Source: Enhygromyxa salina (GTDB lineage: Bacteria > Myxococcota_A > Polyangia > Nannocystales > Nannocystaceae). Taken from it: a stretch of 64,000 nucleotides of DNA. The stretch spans positions 61,337 to 125,336 of the forward strand of contig NZ_PVNL01000097.1 in assembly GCF_002994635.1 (NCBI RefSeq). The letters run 5' to 3'. The notes under the pieces are model-generated. The model ran no database searches. It saw only the letters and a program-made list of their open reading frames with translations, and had not been told where the DNA came from. This document shows positions 9,126-18,064 of the stretch, in pieces (position 1 is the stretch's first letter; each line of letters opens with the position of its first letter). The position numbers were made by a program, and so were the translations under genes.

Positions 9126-10843
9126 CCCCCTCTAAAACTGCATCCCGCGCTACAAAATCCATCGCCGACACTTCGATCCGTCGACTGACAGTCTATCTGC
9201 TTCGCGCCGACTTTGGCGCCGATGATATAGTTAATGATCCTCGCTACAAGAGCGAAAAAGGCCACACACATTTCATGTGCAAAGTTGCTGATCTGGACGC
9301 TGTTGTTGTGTCGCGTCAAGCGAAGGCACACGACGTCTTGTGGTGGAAGGACATCAAGAAAATAACGCGAACGCGCAAGAAAGCGCTCAGCACTCAATCT
9401 GCGGGCGCGGTGCTGGTAGTTTCCGTCGCTTCGCGGACCTTTGCTGTCGTCTTCGGCGACGGTCGACACCTAATCCCTGTGCGTGCGATCGCGGACCGGT
9501 TTGGACTACGCGTTGCACTTAATGCAATCGATCCCGACAAGGTACGATCGCTCGATCACGCTCGTGTCGATGCTTTCGCTCGCAGCACTCGGGAGCAAAT
9601 GACGATCCCCGGCCCGACACGAACCTTTGGGATTGACGTGGCGCAAGACTTGCTGTCCGCTGTCACAGGAAACCCGTCAGCCGAGAACTCAATTCTGGGT
9701 TCCTGGGTCGTGGGCAAAGACGCGATTACCTTGCCGTCCGTCAAAATTACTCCCACGATGTTGCCCAACCTCCTCGGGCAACTGGCAGGCCTTGCAGATT
9801 CGCTTACGTACAAGAGGCACTTTCCATGGGTCGACAATGTCAGAGCGATCGATGACCCAGAAACAATATCGAAAGTGAACGGCCTCCTGGTAGCGATGCT
9901 CTCAAGCGGAGAATATCAATCTGCCGAGGTCGCGCTTGGGCTCCCGGACATCCTGGACTGGGAGAGTGTCTCCGGCTTTCGGTACTCGTCGTCTGAATCT
10001 GCAACACTTCATGATCAGCTTGATCTGGCTACATTTTTGGGAGTACCCAAGGCGGGGGCAGAGTTGACCATTGAGAAGCTGCGCAACCGCCGAGTGTTCA
10101 TGGTCAGGTCGGACGGCACAGCTCGTGGGGTTTCCGCGTGGAAGTGCCTGGTGGCGGAGTTGGAAGATGGCTCGGAACGCTATGCGCTCCACAACGGACA
10201 CTGGTATCAAATTAGCGCAGACTTTGTGGCGGAGGTTCACAGCGACTACAAGCGGATTCCCCTCGCTACACACCTTGGCCTCCCGGATTTCGACGATGGA
10301 GAGGAGTCTGACTACATTCGACGGGTCGCCGCCCTGGCCGGAACACGGTTTACGGTGTTTGATGGTGCGGAGCACCTGATTTCCTACGGTGGCGGGAAAA
10401 GCAAAGTTGAGTTTTGCGACCTCCTCGAGCAACTACATGGCGGATACCGCATGATTCACCTGAAGCGGTATACGGGTTCAGCAACGCTGAGCCATCTATT
10501 CGCGCAGGGATTGGTGGGAGCCGAAGCATACCTGTTGGATCCCCAGTTCCGCGAAGCCGTGACGAAGAAGATGTCTGGCGACCCGGAGTTGACCGTAGCG
10601 GATATCGAGCCCCGTCATAGCGAGATCGTTTTCGGCGTCATTCAGCGCAAGGGCACAGAGGGGGGCCGGCCGCACATGCCGTTCTTCAGCCAATTGAACC
10701 TGCGCACGGCGGTTCGCAGGCTGGAAGCCTTCGGTTTCCGCGTTGTTCTTCACACCATCAATGATATCACACCCGTACCCGAGAAGAAGCCTCGGAAACG
10801 GCAAACCAAACCCCGCGACGGAGCCGCCGGACAAGATGATTGA
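9122..10843 (+). CDS. DUF6119 / TIGR04141-family protein embedded in the BREX operon
   Basis: This is a 573-residue protein between pglX and pglZ. The N-terminal pattern (LTVYLLRADFG, later VLVVSVASRTFAVVFGDGRH, then FGLRVALNAIDPDKVRSLD and FGIDVAQDLLSAVTG) matches my recollection of the sporadically distributed DUF6119/TIGR04141 family, whose members are often found in defence islands and whose activity I do not know. The ATG lies inside the pglX stop (ATGA), and its own stop overlaps the pglZ ATG by 8 nt, so it is translated as part of the operon. Base composition is visibly less GC-rich than brxC or pglZ, suggesting later acquisition. It is not one of the standard type 6 genes I know. It could be a BREX accessory factor, an inhibitor guard, or an independent defence gene riding in the operon. 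Confidence 0.75.
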   Translation: MTPSKTASRATKSIADTSIRRLTVYLLRADFGADDIVNDPRYKSEKGHTHFMCKVADLDAVVVSRQAKAHDVLWWKDIKKITRTRKKALSTQSAGAVLVVSVASRTFAVVFGDGRHLIPVRAIADRFGLRVALNAIDPDKVRSLDHARVDAFARSTREQMTIPGPTRTFGIDVAQDLLSAVTGNPSAENSILGSWVVGKDAITLPSVKITPTMLPNLLGQLAGLADSLTYKRHFPWVDNVRAIDDPETISKVNGLLVAMLSSGEYQSAEVALGLPDILDWESVSGFRYSSSESATLHDQLDLATFLGVPKAGAELTIEKLRNRRVFMVRSDGTARGVSAWKCLVAELEDGSERYALHNGHWYQISADFVAEVHSDYKRIPLATHLGLPDFDDGEESDYIRRVAALAGTRFTVFDGAEHLISYGGGKSKVEFCDLLEQLHGGYRMIHLKRYTGSATLSHLFAQGLVGAEAYLLDPQFREAVTKKMSGDPELTVADIEPRHSEIVFGVIQRKGTEGGRPHMPFFSQLNLRTAVRRLEAFGFRVVLHTINDITPVPEKKPRKRQTKPRDGAAGQDD

Positions 10844-13721
10844 CCTGACCCACAAGCCCGTCTCGGCCAAGTTCTGCGAGGTCCTCGAGGCCGACATCGG
10901 GAGTCGTCAGCTCGTCGTGCTGCTCGACGTCCGGCGCCACTACACCGAGCTCGTCGACGCCCTGCGCGAGGCTGGTGGTTGGGTCGCTCCGGTGCTGGCC
11001 CATCGTGGCAGCTACCTCGAGCTGATGGTCGAGCTCGAGCACCACGCGGGCAGCATTGATCCGTCGCCCGTGCTGGTTCACCTCCCCGGGGACATCGAGG
11101 TCACCAAGACGCCGATGCTCGAGATCGCCAAGGCCGGCAAGATGTTGCGCAAGGCCCTCGACACGCTGGTGCGCGAGGCGGCAATCGGCAAGGTCACGCC
11201 AGACCAGGTCGAGGCGTTCCTCGCCGAGCAAGGCGATGACCTGAGCTTGGCCAATGCCGACGCCTGGATGGCGGCCAAGGTCTCGGCGGCGTCGGGCGAG
11301 CTCACGGGCACGCTGCAAGCGATGAGCCTCACCGGCTTGGCGACGGCGCTGCTCGACCCGAGTTCGCCGCTGGTCAAGTCGCTCGCAAGCCCGGCCGAGC
11401 TCGGGCCGATCTGGCATCACCTCGCCAGCCACCTCGGGCTGCCGGACGACTGGGCGTATCCGGTCCCGCGCGAGCGAGTGTCCACGGTCCAGGCCGGCGA
11501 CGTGATGGCGAGCTGGGTGCTGTGCGTCGAGTACGTCCATGATCTGCGCCGCGAAGTCCGGGCGCCGGTCCTGCGCGGGATCAGGGGGAGCCTGCCCGCG
11601 CGGCTGCGTGATGCATGCTTTCCGGTCGCTCGCTGGCTACGCAAGACCGCGCCGAGCACCTACGACAGCCTCGCCCGCGATGTGGAGGCGTGGCTGCCCG
11701 AGGAACTCGCCGCGGGTAGGCCCGGCGAGCTCGGCCGGATCGACACCTTCCGGTTCGAGGAGCAGCAGCTGTGTCTCGGCGCCCTCGATGCCCTCGACAA
11801 CAGCGACTGGGACAACGCGGCCGAGTGGGCGCGCGAGCGGCTCGAGGGTGAGAGCTTTTGGGTCCGCCGGGAGCTTGGTCGTGATAGCGCGTGGATCCTG
11901 ATCGCCGCCGTCGCGGCGCTCGGTCAGGCGGTCGTGGGGAGCAAGCTCGAATTCCGAAGCGCGAACTCGCTCGAGGAGGCCACGCTCAGCTACGTGGAGC
12001 GCGGCGCTCAGGTCGACCGACGGCACCGCGAACTCGCCCAGCAAGCCACCGCGCTGTTGTTCAGCAAGCTCCCCTACGCCGATCGTCTGCGTCTTGCGAT
12101 CGAGCACGTTCGCAAGATCTACGTGGCCTGGCAGGACGCGCGCGCGCGCGAGTGGTCGGCGCTGTGCGAGCGCGAGGGAGCGCTGCCGGGGCCAGCGCTG
12201 CAACAGCGGCAGCTGTTCGACGAGGTCGTGCGACCGTTGGTCGGGACCGGCAAGACGGCGCTGTTCTTGGTCGACGCGCTGCGCTTCGAGATGGCGACGG
12301 AGCTCGTCGAGCTGATCGACGCAGGCGCGCGGCTGCGACCGCGGCTGGCGGAGCTGCCCACGGTGACCGAGATCTGCATGAACGCCCTCGCCCCGATCGC
12401 GCAGGCCGGCAAGCTGCGTCCGCTGATGGCGAGCAACAAGGGCAAGCCCGCCCGGCGCTTCGCGGGGCTCTCCACGGCCACCTTTCAGTACAAGACGCCG
12501 GATGATCGCAAGAAGGCCATGGCCAGTGGGGCCGGAGGGACGACGTGTCCGAGCCACTCGATCGACGACTGGCTACGCAAGAGCGTCAGCGAGGTGCGTC
12601 AGAGCGTCGGACAGGCCAAGCTCGCGCTGGTCCTGAGCACGCGGATCGACGTCGCGGGCGGGAAGGGCGACGGGCCATCGGTGTTCGCAGGTGAGCTGCT
12701 GCGAATCCGGGCGGCCTGGCAGCTGCTGCGCGAGGCCGGGGTCACGAACTTCGTGATCACTGCGGACCACGGATTCTTGCTGCGCGAGAAGGGCGACGCC
12801 ACGCTCGCGCACGGCCAGGGCCACGACGCGCTCGCCCGCTACGCGCTCTACGACGTGCCGATTTCGAACACCGAGCAGTACAGCGTCGCGCTGCGCTCGC
12901 TCGCCTACGAGAACGTCGAGGGCTACCTCCTGCTCCCACGCGGCTGTGCGGTGTACGAGATCGCTGGCGACAGCAGCTTCGTGCACGGTGGCAACAGCCC
13001 GCAGGAGCGCGTCATCCCGGTGCTCACGCTCGAGCACAAGCAGCCGGCCGGTGGCAGCGACCGTCGCTACCAACTCGAGCTGTGCGGCTCGGGCAGCATC
13101 GACGGGATGCACTTTGTCGACGCGCAGCTACTGCGGGTCGAGGGCAACATGGGCCTCGAGTTCGTCGAACCCCCTAGCGTCGACTTCGACGTGCGGGTGG
13201 TCGGGGACGAGCGCACGCGGGCGTTCACCAACCAGGCGGGCCTCGACGCCCAGATGCGCGGGGGCGTCGTGCATGCTCGTGTCGGTCGCCGTTTCCGGGT
13301 GCTGTTTCGGCTCACTGGACCTCGCGGCGCGCGAGTGGAGGTCGAACTGTTCCACCCCAGCGGCACCCAGGCGATCGTGCCCGCGCTCATCGATCGTCGC
13401 TTCGACGTGACCGAGGCCAAGCAAGCAGCCGAAGATGCGGCCGCACCCGCAGTTGCACCCGCAGCAGAACAGCCGAGCGCCGCGCCGGTCGAGCGTGAGT
13501 GGCTCGACAGCATCGGAGAACTCAAAGTCCGCCGGGTGTTCGCCCACATCGAGCAGTTCGGTGCGATCAACGAGCAAGAAGCGACGACCATGCTCGGCTC
13601 GCCGCGCGCGTTCCGACGCTTCGCCGCCAACTTCGAGGAACTCGCCAAGATCGCGCCCTTCACCATGACGATCGAGATCGTCGGCGCAACCAAGCGATAC
13701 GTGAAACGGAGCCAGAAATGA
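10836..13721 (+). CDS. pglZ: BREX phosphatase-superfamily protein PglZ
   Basis: This 961-residue protein belongs to the PglZ family, which shares the alkaline phosphatase fold. The metal-site strand LFLVDALRFEMA is near residues 475-486, and a second conserved site, ITADHGFLL, near 640, both in the expected order. PglZ binds PglX in studied systems and is needed for defence. The start was placed at the ATG at 10836, since this overlaps the preceding stop (ATGATTGA) and gives the sequence MIDLTHKPVSAKF; an upstream in-frame extension exists but lies inside the previous gene. An alanine/proline linker around 13430-13490 precedes a small C-terminal domain. The stop overlaps the brxD start by 4 nt. 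Confidence 0.92.
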   Translation: MIDLTHKPVSAKFCEVLEADIGSRQLVVLLDVRRHYTELVDALREAGGWVAPVLAHRGSYLELMVELEHHAGSIDPSPVLVHLPGDIEVTKTPMLEIAKAGKMLRKALDTLVREAAIGKVTPDQVEAFLAEQGDDLSLANADAWMAAKVSAASGELTGTLQAMSLTGLATALLDPSSPLVKSLASPAELGPIWHHLASHLGLPDDWAYPVPRERVSTVQAGDVMASWVLCVEYVHDLRREVRAPVLRGIRGSLPARLRDACFPVARWLRKTAPSTYDSLARDVEAWLPEELAAGRPGELGRIDTFRFEEQQLCLGALDALDNSDWDNAAEWARERLEGESFWVRRELGRDSAWILIAAVAALGQAVVGSKLEFRSANSLEEATLSYVERGAQVDRRHRELAQQATALLFSKLPYADRLRLAIEHVRKIYVAWQDARAREWSALCEREGALPGPALQQRQLFDEVVRPLVGTGKTALFLVDALRFEMATELVELIDAGARLRPRLAELPTVTEICMNALAPIAQAGKLRPLMASNKGKPARRFAGLSTATFQYKTPDDRKKAMASGAGGTTCPSHSIDDWLRKSVSEVRQSVGQAKLALVLSTRIDVAGGKGDGPSVFAGELLRIRAAWQLLREAGVTNFVITADHGFLLREKGDATLAHGQGHDALARYALYDVPISNTEQYSVALRSLAYENVEGYLLLPRGCAVYEIAGDSSFVHGGNSPQERVIPVLTLEHKQPAGGSDRRYQLELCGSGSIDGMHFVDAQLLRVEGNMGLEFVEPPSVDFDVRVVGDERTRAFTNQAGLDAQMRGGVVHARVGRRFRVLFRLTGPRGARVEVELFHPSGTQAIVPALIDRRFDVTEAKQAAEDAAAPAVAPAAEQPSAAPVEREWLDSIGELKVRRVFAHIEQFGAINEQEATTMLGSPRAFRRFAANFEELAKIAPFTMTIEIVGATKRYVKRSQK

Positions 13722-15058
13722 CCAGCCTGACCCTGCAAGACATCGAGGACATCTTCGAGAAGCTGCGCGGTGGCGCGGTGCCCGAGCGCGGGCTCGACAG
13801 CTACGCCGTCGGCATCGACCGCGAACTTGCCGAGATCCGCCGCCAACTCGAACTCGTCGGCCGAGGCGGTGGCTACGTCAAGTTCCTGCGCGGCGACTAC
13901 GGCTGCGGCAAGACCTTCATGGCCCGGCTCGCCGTGCTCGAGGCGCAGAACCAGGGATTTGCGACCAGCTTCGTGGTCGTCTCGGACAACGATCTCAAGT
14001 TCCACCGCTTCGACGACGTCTACCGCAAGGTCGTCAGCGCGCTCGGAACCGCCGCGTGCCCACGCGGGGCGCTGAGCGACATTCTCGACCGGTGGATCGG
14101 CAAGGTCGAGGAGGGTCTGATCGCCACCGACTGCGACCCCGACGCCGCCGACTTCGACGCGAAGGTCGCGGCCAAGCTCGCCGAGGAGCTGACCTCGATG
14201 ATCGGCAACCAGGCGCCCGCCGAGTTCGTGCGGGTGATCCAGAAGGTATTCGAGCTCAAGCAGGCCGGCGAGCTGACCGAGGCCGCGGCGCTGCTGTCGT
14301 GGCTGTCGGGCAGCACCAACGTGGCCGCCAGCGCCAAGAAGATCGCCGACATTCGCGGGGAGATCAGCAGCCGCGACGCGATGGCCTACCTGCGGGGGAT
14401 CGTCGGCATGGTCCACGCTGCCGACTACAAGGGCTTGGTGATCGTGATCGACGAAGCCGAGACGATCCTGCGCATGCGTCGGGACTCGCGAGGCAAGTCG
14501 CTCAACGGCATTCGGCAGATCTATGACGACGCTGGCAGCTACGAGCGGCTGCTGTGGATCTTCACCGGCACGCCGGACTTCTTCGACTCGCGCCACGGCG
14601 TCGCCGGGCTGACGCCGCTGTACGATCGGATCGGGTTCTCCCAGGAGGAGGGTGGGTTCGCCAACGTCCGCCAGCCGCAGCTCGCGTTGCGGCCCTTCGG
14701 CAAGGAGCGGCTGCGGGCCGTCGCACGGGCGCTGCGCGACCTCTATCAGCCCGAGAATCCGCAGCGGCACAAGGACGAAATCACGGACGACTTCATCGAT
14801 CTGCTCGTCGACAAGGTGACCGAGGGCTTTCGCGGGCACGTCGGCTTGGTGCCGCGGCACTTCATCCGGGAGTTCATCAACAAGATGGACCTCGTGCAGC
14901 AGGAGCCCAAGTACAAGCCGATGGCGATGAAAGACCGGGACTATGTGCCGCGGGAGCTGACGCCCGAAGAGGAGAACGCGCTCGCGCACGGCGGCACGGT
15001 GGTGACCGAGTTTGGGGATGACGACGCCACGCCGATGCCGGCCGAGGAGGTCTGGTGA
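13718..15058 (+). CDS. brxD: BREX ATP-binding protein BrxD
   Basis: This 446-residue P-loop ATPase has Walker A GDYGCGKTF at about residues 57-65 and Walker B LVIVIDEAE at about 239-247, consistent with the BrxD family that accompanies BrxHI in type 2 and type 6 BREX. The N-terminal segment includes GLDSYAVGIDRELAEIRRQLELV, also typical. The start ATG is fixed by the ATGA overlap with pglZ. It ends 49 nt before the chosen brxHI start. Known function is limited: an ATPase required for full defence in some systems, presumably working with the helicase. The length is normal and the frame intact. Confidence 0.9.
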   Translation: MTSLTLQDIEDIFEKLRGGAVPERGLDSYAVGIDRELAEIRRQLELVGRGGGYVKFLRGDYGCGKTFMARLAVLEAQNQGFATSFVVVSDNDLKFHRFDDVYRKVVSALGTAACPRGALSDILDRWIGKVEEGLIATDCDPDAADFDAKVAAKLAEELTSMIGNQAPAEFVRVIQKVFELKQAGELTEAAALLSWLSGSTNVAASAKKIADIRGEISSRDAMAYLRGIVGMVHAADYKGLVIVIDEAETILRMRRDSRGKSLNGIRQIYDDAGSYERLLWIFTGTPDFFDSRHGVAGLTPLYDRIGFSQEEGGFANVRQPQLALRPFGKERLRAVARALRDLYQPENPQRHKDEITDDFIDLLVDKVTEGFRGHVGLVPRHFIREFINKMDLVQQEPKYKPMAMKDRDYVPRELTPEEENALAHGGTVVTEFGDDDATPMPAEEVW

Positions 15059-15095
15059 GCACGACGACGGGTCACGCAGTCGACGACGGGCTTGT

Positions 15096-15099
15096 GAGG
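15096..15099 (+). promoter_or_regulatory. Shine-Dalgarno GAGG that decides the brxHI start
   Basis: GAGG lies 8 nt upstream of a TTG at 15108 in the helicase frame. No ATG exists in that frame near the conserved SVFGRFAP N-terminus; the only ATG (15012) lies well inside brxD. The spacing supports TTG as the real start; GTG at 15114 is the alternative. Confidence 0.5.
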
Positions 15100-15107
15100 T
15101 CGAGCCC

Positions 15108-17855
15108 TTGAGCGTGTTCGGTCGCTTCGCTCCGCGCTTGCAGCAGGCGATCGTCGCTCGGCTCGGCTGGACGTCGCTGCGACCCGTGCAAGAGCTCGCT
15201 GGCGAGGTGCTGCTCGACGGCCACAACGCGGTGATCCTCGCCCCGACCGCGGGGGGCAAGACCGAGGCCAGCATGTTTCCGGTCCTGTCGATGCTGGTCA
15301 GCGATCAACCGGAAGGGATCGGGGCGCTGTACATCGCACCGATCAAGGCGCTGCTCAACAACCAGTCCGAGCGGCTGGATCGCTACACGCAGATGGTCGG
15401 TCTCGGTCGCTTCGTCTGGCACGGGGATACGGCGAGCCACGATCGACGCCGGTTTCTGCGCGAGCCGAGCGAGCTGCTCATGACCACGCCTGAGTCGCTC
15501 GAGGTCATGCTGATCTCGCAGAAGATCGACAAGGCCAAGCTGTTCGCGGATCTGCGCGTGGTCGTGATCGATGAGGTTCATGCGATGGCCGGGTCCGACC
15601 GCGGCGCGCACTTGCTCAGCGTGATCGAGCGGCTCGCTGCGCTCTCACGCCACGACATCCAGCGCGTGGGCCTCAGCGCGACCGTGGGCAACCCGAGCGA
15701 GATCGTTGGGTGGTTGCAGGGCAGCTCGAAGCGTCCGGGGACGATCGTCGATCCACCGCATGCGCCCGCGCGGCGTGAGCTGCTGGTCTTGCGTGACGAC
15801 TCGCTGCCGGCCTTGGCCGACTCGGCTGCGGGCTTGGCCAAGATCGGCAAGAGCCTGTTCTTTTGCCAGTCGCGGGCGATCGCCGAGGCCGTCGCCGAGC
15901 ACATGCGGCGCGCCGGAACCGAGGTGTTCGTGCATCACAGCTCGGTCTCGGCCGAAGAGCGCCAGCTCGCCGAGGAGCGGTTTCATCGAGGGAGCTCGGC
16001 GTGCATCGTGTGCACGTCCACGCTCGAGCTCGGCATCGACGTGGGTGACCTCGACCGCGTGTTCCAAGCCGAGGCACCGACGACGGTCAGCTCGTTTTTG
16101 CAGCGGATGGGCCGGACTGGGCGCCGCGACGGAACGGTCGCTAACACGACCTTCTTTTGCGAGACCGACGACGGGATGTTGCAGGCGCTCGCCATGGTCG
16201 AGCTCGCCAAGACGCGCTGGGTCGAGGCCGTCGAACTCAGTGATCGGGCTTGGCCAGTACTCGTCCATCAGCTGCTCGCGCTCTCGTTGGCGACCGATGG
16301 CGTCGCGCCCGAGGCTGCGTGGGCGCACCTACAGCGGGTGCCTGACTTCGCGGGTATCCGACGGCCCGAGTTCGATCGGCTAATCCAGTGGATGCTCCGC
16401 GACGGCGGGCTGCGCATGGCCAGCGGGCTGCTCGTCATCGGGCCCAAGGCGGAACGACGGTTTGGTCGGCGCAACTTCATGGAGCTCTACGCGGTGTTCT
16501 CGAGCCCCAAGAGCTACTCGGTCCAGACTTCGCACGGACAGCTGCTTGGATCGCTCAACCAGCAGTTCGTCGATCGGCTGGTCGACGGCGTGAGCTGCTT
16601 CTTGCTCGCGGGACGACCGTGGGCGGTGATCTCCGTGCAGCACGACGATCGTCGCGTGGTCGTGCAGGCGGCCCCGCGCGGTCGCAAGCCAACCTGGGGC
16701 GGGTTCTTGCCGCAATTCTTGGGCTTTGAGGTCTGCCAGCAGATCGCCCGGACGCTGTGCTCGGACGACGACTACGTGTATCTGCACTCGCACGCCCGCG
16801 ATGCGCTGCAGACGATCCGCGAGCAGTACCAAAGTGTCCGCGCCAACGACGGGCTGCTGCAGCCGGGAGGGATCGTGGAGTTCGCCGAGGACGAGCTGCG
16901 CTGGTGGACCTTCGCGGGCGGGCGCATCAACGCGACCCTTCGCTACGCGCTCGAGGCGATCAGTCCGGGCTGGAAGGTCGTGCCCGACAACTTCGTGCTG
17001 CGGATCCGCGGCGAGGTCGAGGTCGACTCGTTCCGCGCGGCCAAGGAGCAGCTCGAGGATCCCGAGTTTTGGGGTGACGACGCGATCTGGCGCAGCATCG
17101 CCGCGTCCTTGCCGAACTATCGCTTGAGCAAGTTCCAGCCGTTGATGCCGCCGTGGATCGAACGGGAGATGGTCGCGGACTACCTGCTCGACGTCGGCGG
17201 GACCTGGCGGTGGCTGACCGGCGAGGCTGGGGTGGGGCTGTCTCGCGTGCCCGCGGCGGTCCGGCGCGCACCGGCCCACGATGTCGCGCCGCCAGTTGCC
17301 GTCGAGCGCGACGACACGCCGCCACGGCTGCCTACGCTGCCGGTTCGGTGGATCGATGGGGATCAGCAGCTGCGCGATGTGTGCGAGCGGCTGCGGCACG
17401 AGGACGCGATCGCGCTGGATGTCGAGACCACGCTGTACTCGCGGCGCCTGTGCTTGGTGCAGCTGGGGACGCGCGAGGAGATCTTCATCATCGACCCTTT
17501 CGAGATCGTGGAGTTCGAGCCGCTTGTCGAGCTGCTCGGGGACGAGGGGGTCGTGAAGGTGATCCACAACGCGAGCTTCGAGAAGAGCGTGCTCGCGGTG
17601 CATGGGGTCGAGATCCGAAACATCGCCGACACGCTCGCGCTGTCACGGGCCAGGCGAGGGCGGGAGATCGAGGGTGGGCACAAGCTCGGGGTGGTGTGCG
17701 AGCGGGAGCTCGGGATCGAGCTCGACAAGAGCGAGCAGCAGAGCGACTGGGCACGGCGACCGCTGAGCAAGCGGCAGATGGCCTATGCGGCGTTGGATGT
17801 GGAGGTGTTGCTGGGGCTGTGGGATCGGTTGCAGGTGCAGGGGCGGTTGTTTTGA
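15108..17855 (+). CDS. brxHI: BREX helicase BrxHI fused to an RNase D-like 3'-5' exonuclease
   Basis: This 915-residue protein is counted from a TTG start. The helicase part is an Lhr-like superfamily 2 enzyme: motif I APTAGGKTE near residue 45, DEVH box near 155, LSATVG, then STLELGIDVGDLD (motif V) and QRMGRTGRR (motif VI). From about residue 745 a second domain begins that looks like a DEDDy exonuclease of the RNase D/WRN type: ALDVETT (DxE) near 770, HNASFEKSVL, then NIADTLALS and YAALDVEVL, giving the YxxxD signature near 892. BrxHI is the last gene of type 6 BREX. The exonuclease fusion would let one protein unwind and degrade nucleic acid. The last 200 nt use many G-ending codons, unlike the start. 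No clear terminator follows. Confidence 0.88.
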   Translation: MSVFGRFAPRLQQAIVARLGWTSLRPVQELAGEVLLDGHNAVILAPTAGGKTEASMFPVLSMLVSDQPEGIGALYIAPIKALLNNQSERLDRYTQMVGLGRFVWHGDTASHDRRRFLREPSELLMTTPESLEVMLISQKIDKAKLFADLRVVVIDEVHAMAGSDRGAHLLSVIERLAALSRHDIQRVGLSATVGNPSEIVGWLQGSSKRPGTIVDPPHAPARRELLVLRDDSLPALADSAAGLAKIGKSLFFCQSRAIAEAVAEHMRRAGTEVFVHHSSVSAEERQLAEERFHRGSSACIVCTSTLELGIDVGDLDRVFQAEAPTTVSSFLQRMGRTGRRDGTVANTTFFCETDDGMLQALAMVELAKTRWVEAVELSDRAWPVLVHQLLALSLATDGVAPEAAWAHLQRVPDFAGIRRPEFDRLIQWMLRDGGLRMASGLLVIGPKAERRFGRRNFMELYAVFSSPKSYSVQTSHGQLLGSLNQQFVDRLVDGVSCFLLAGRPWAVISVQHDDRRVVVQAAPRGRKPTWGGFLPQFLGFEVCQQIARTLCSDDDYVYLHSHARDALQTIREQYQSVRANDGLLQPGGIVEFAEDELRWWTFAGGRINATLRYALEAISPGWKVVPDNFVLRIRGEVEVDSFRAAKEQLEDPEFWGDDAIWRSIAASLPNYRLSKFQPLMPPWIEREMVADYLLDVGGTWRWLTGEAGVGLSRVPAAVRRAPAHDVAPPVAVERDDTPPRLPTLPVRWIDGDQQLRDVCERLRHEDAIALDVETTLYSRRLCLVQLGTREEIFIIDPFEIVEFEPLVELLGDEGVVKVIHNASFEKSVLAVHGVEIRNIADTLALSRARRGREIEGGHKLGVVCERELGIELDKSEQQSDWARRPLSKRQMAYAALDVEVLLGLWDRLQVQGRLF

Positions 17856-18064
17856 GGATGAGAAGAGCGACGCAGGCTCGCCGACTGGGAAATGTTCGGA
17901 TCATGGGACGCTCAGAACGTGAGATGATCTCTGGTCTGTGCGGTTGCCTACCGATCAACGCGAGAGAGTCGAGAACGCAGAAACACAAGCGCGAAGCGTT
18001 TGGTCGGTCGGCGACCAACGCTTGCGGTTCGCTCGGTGTCCCGGATGTGGAGGAGCCGTTCACG

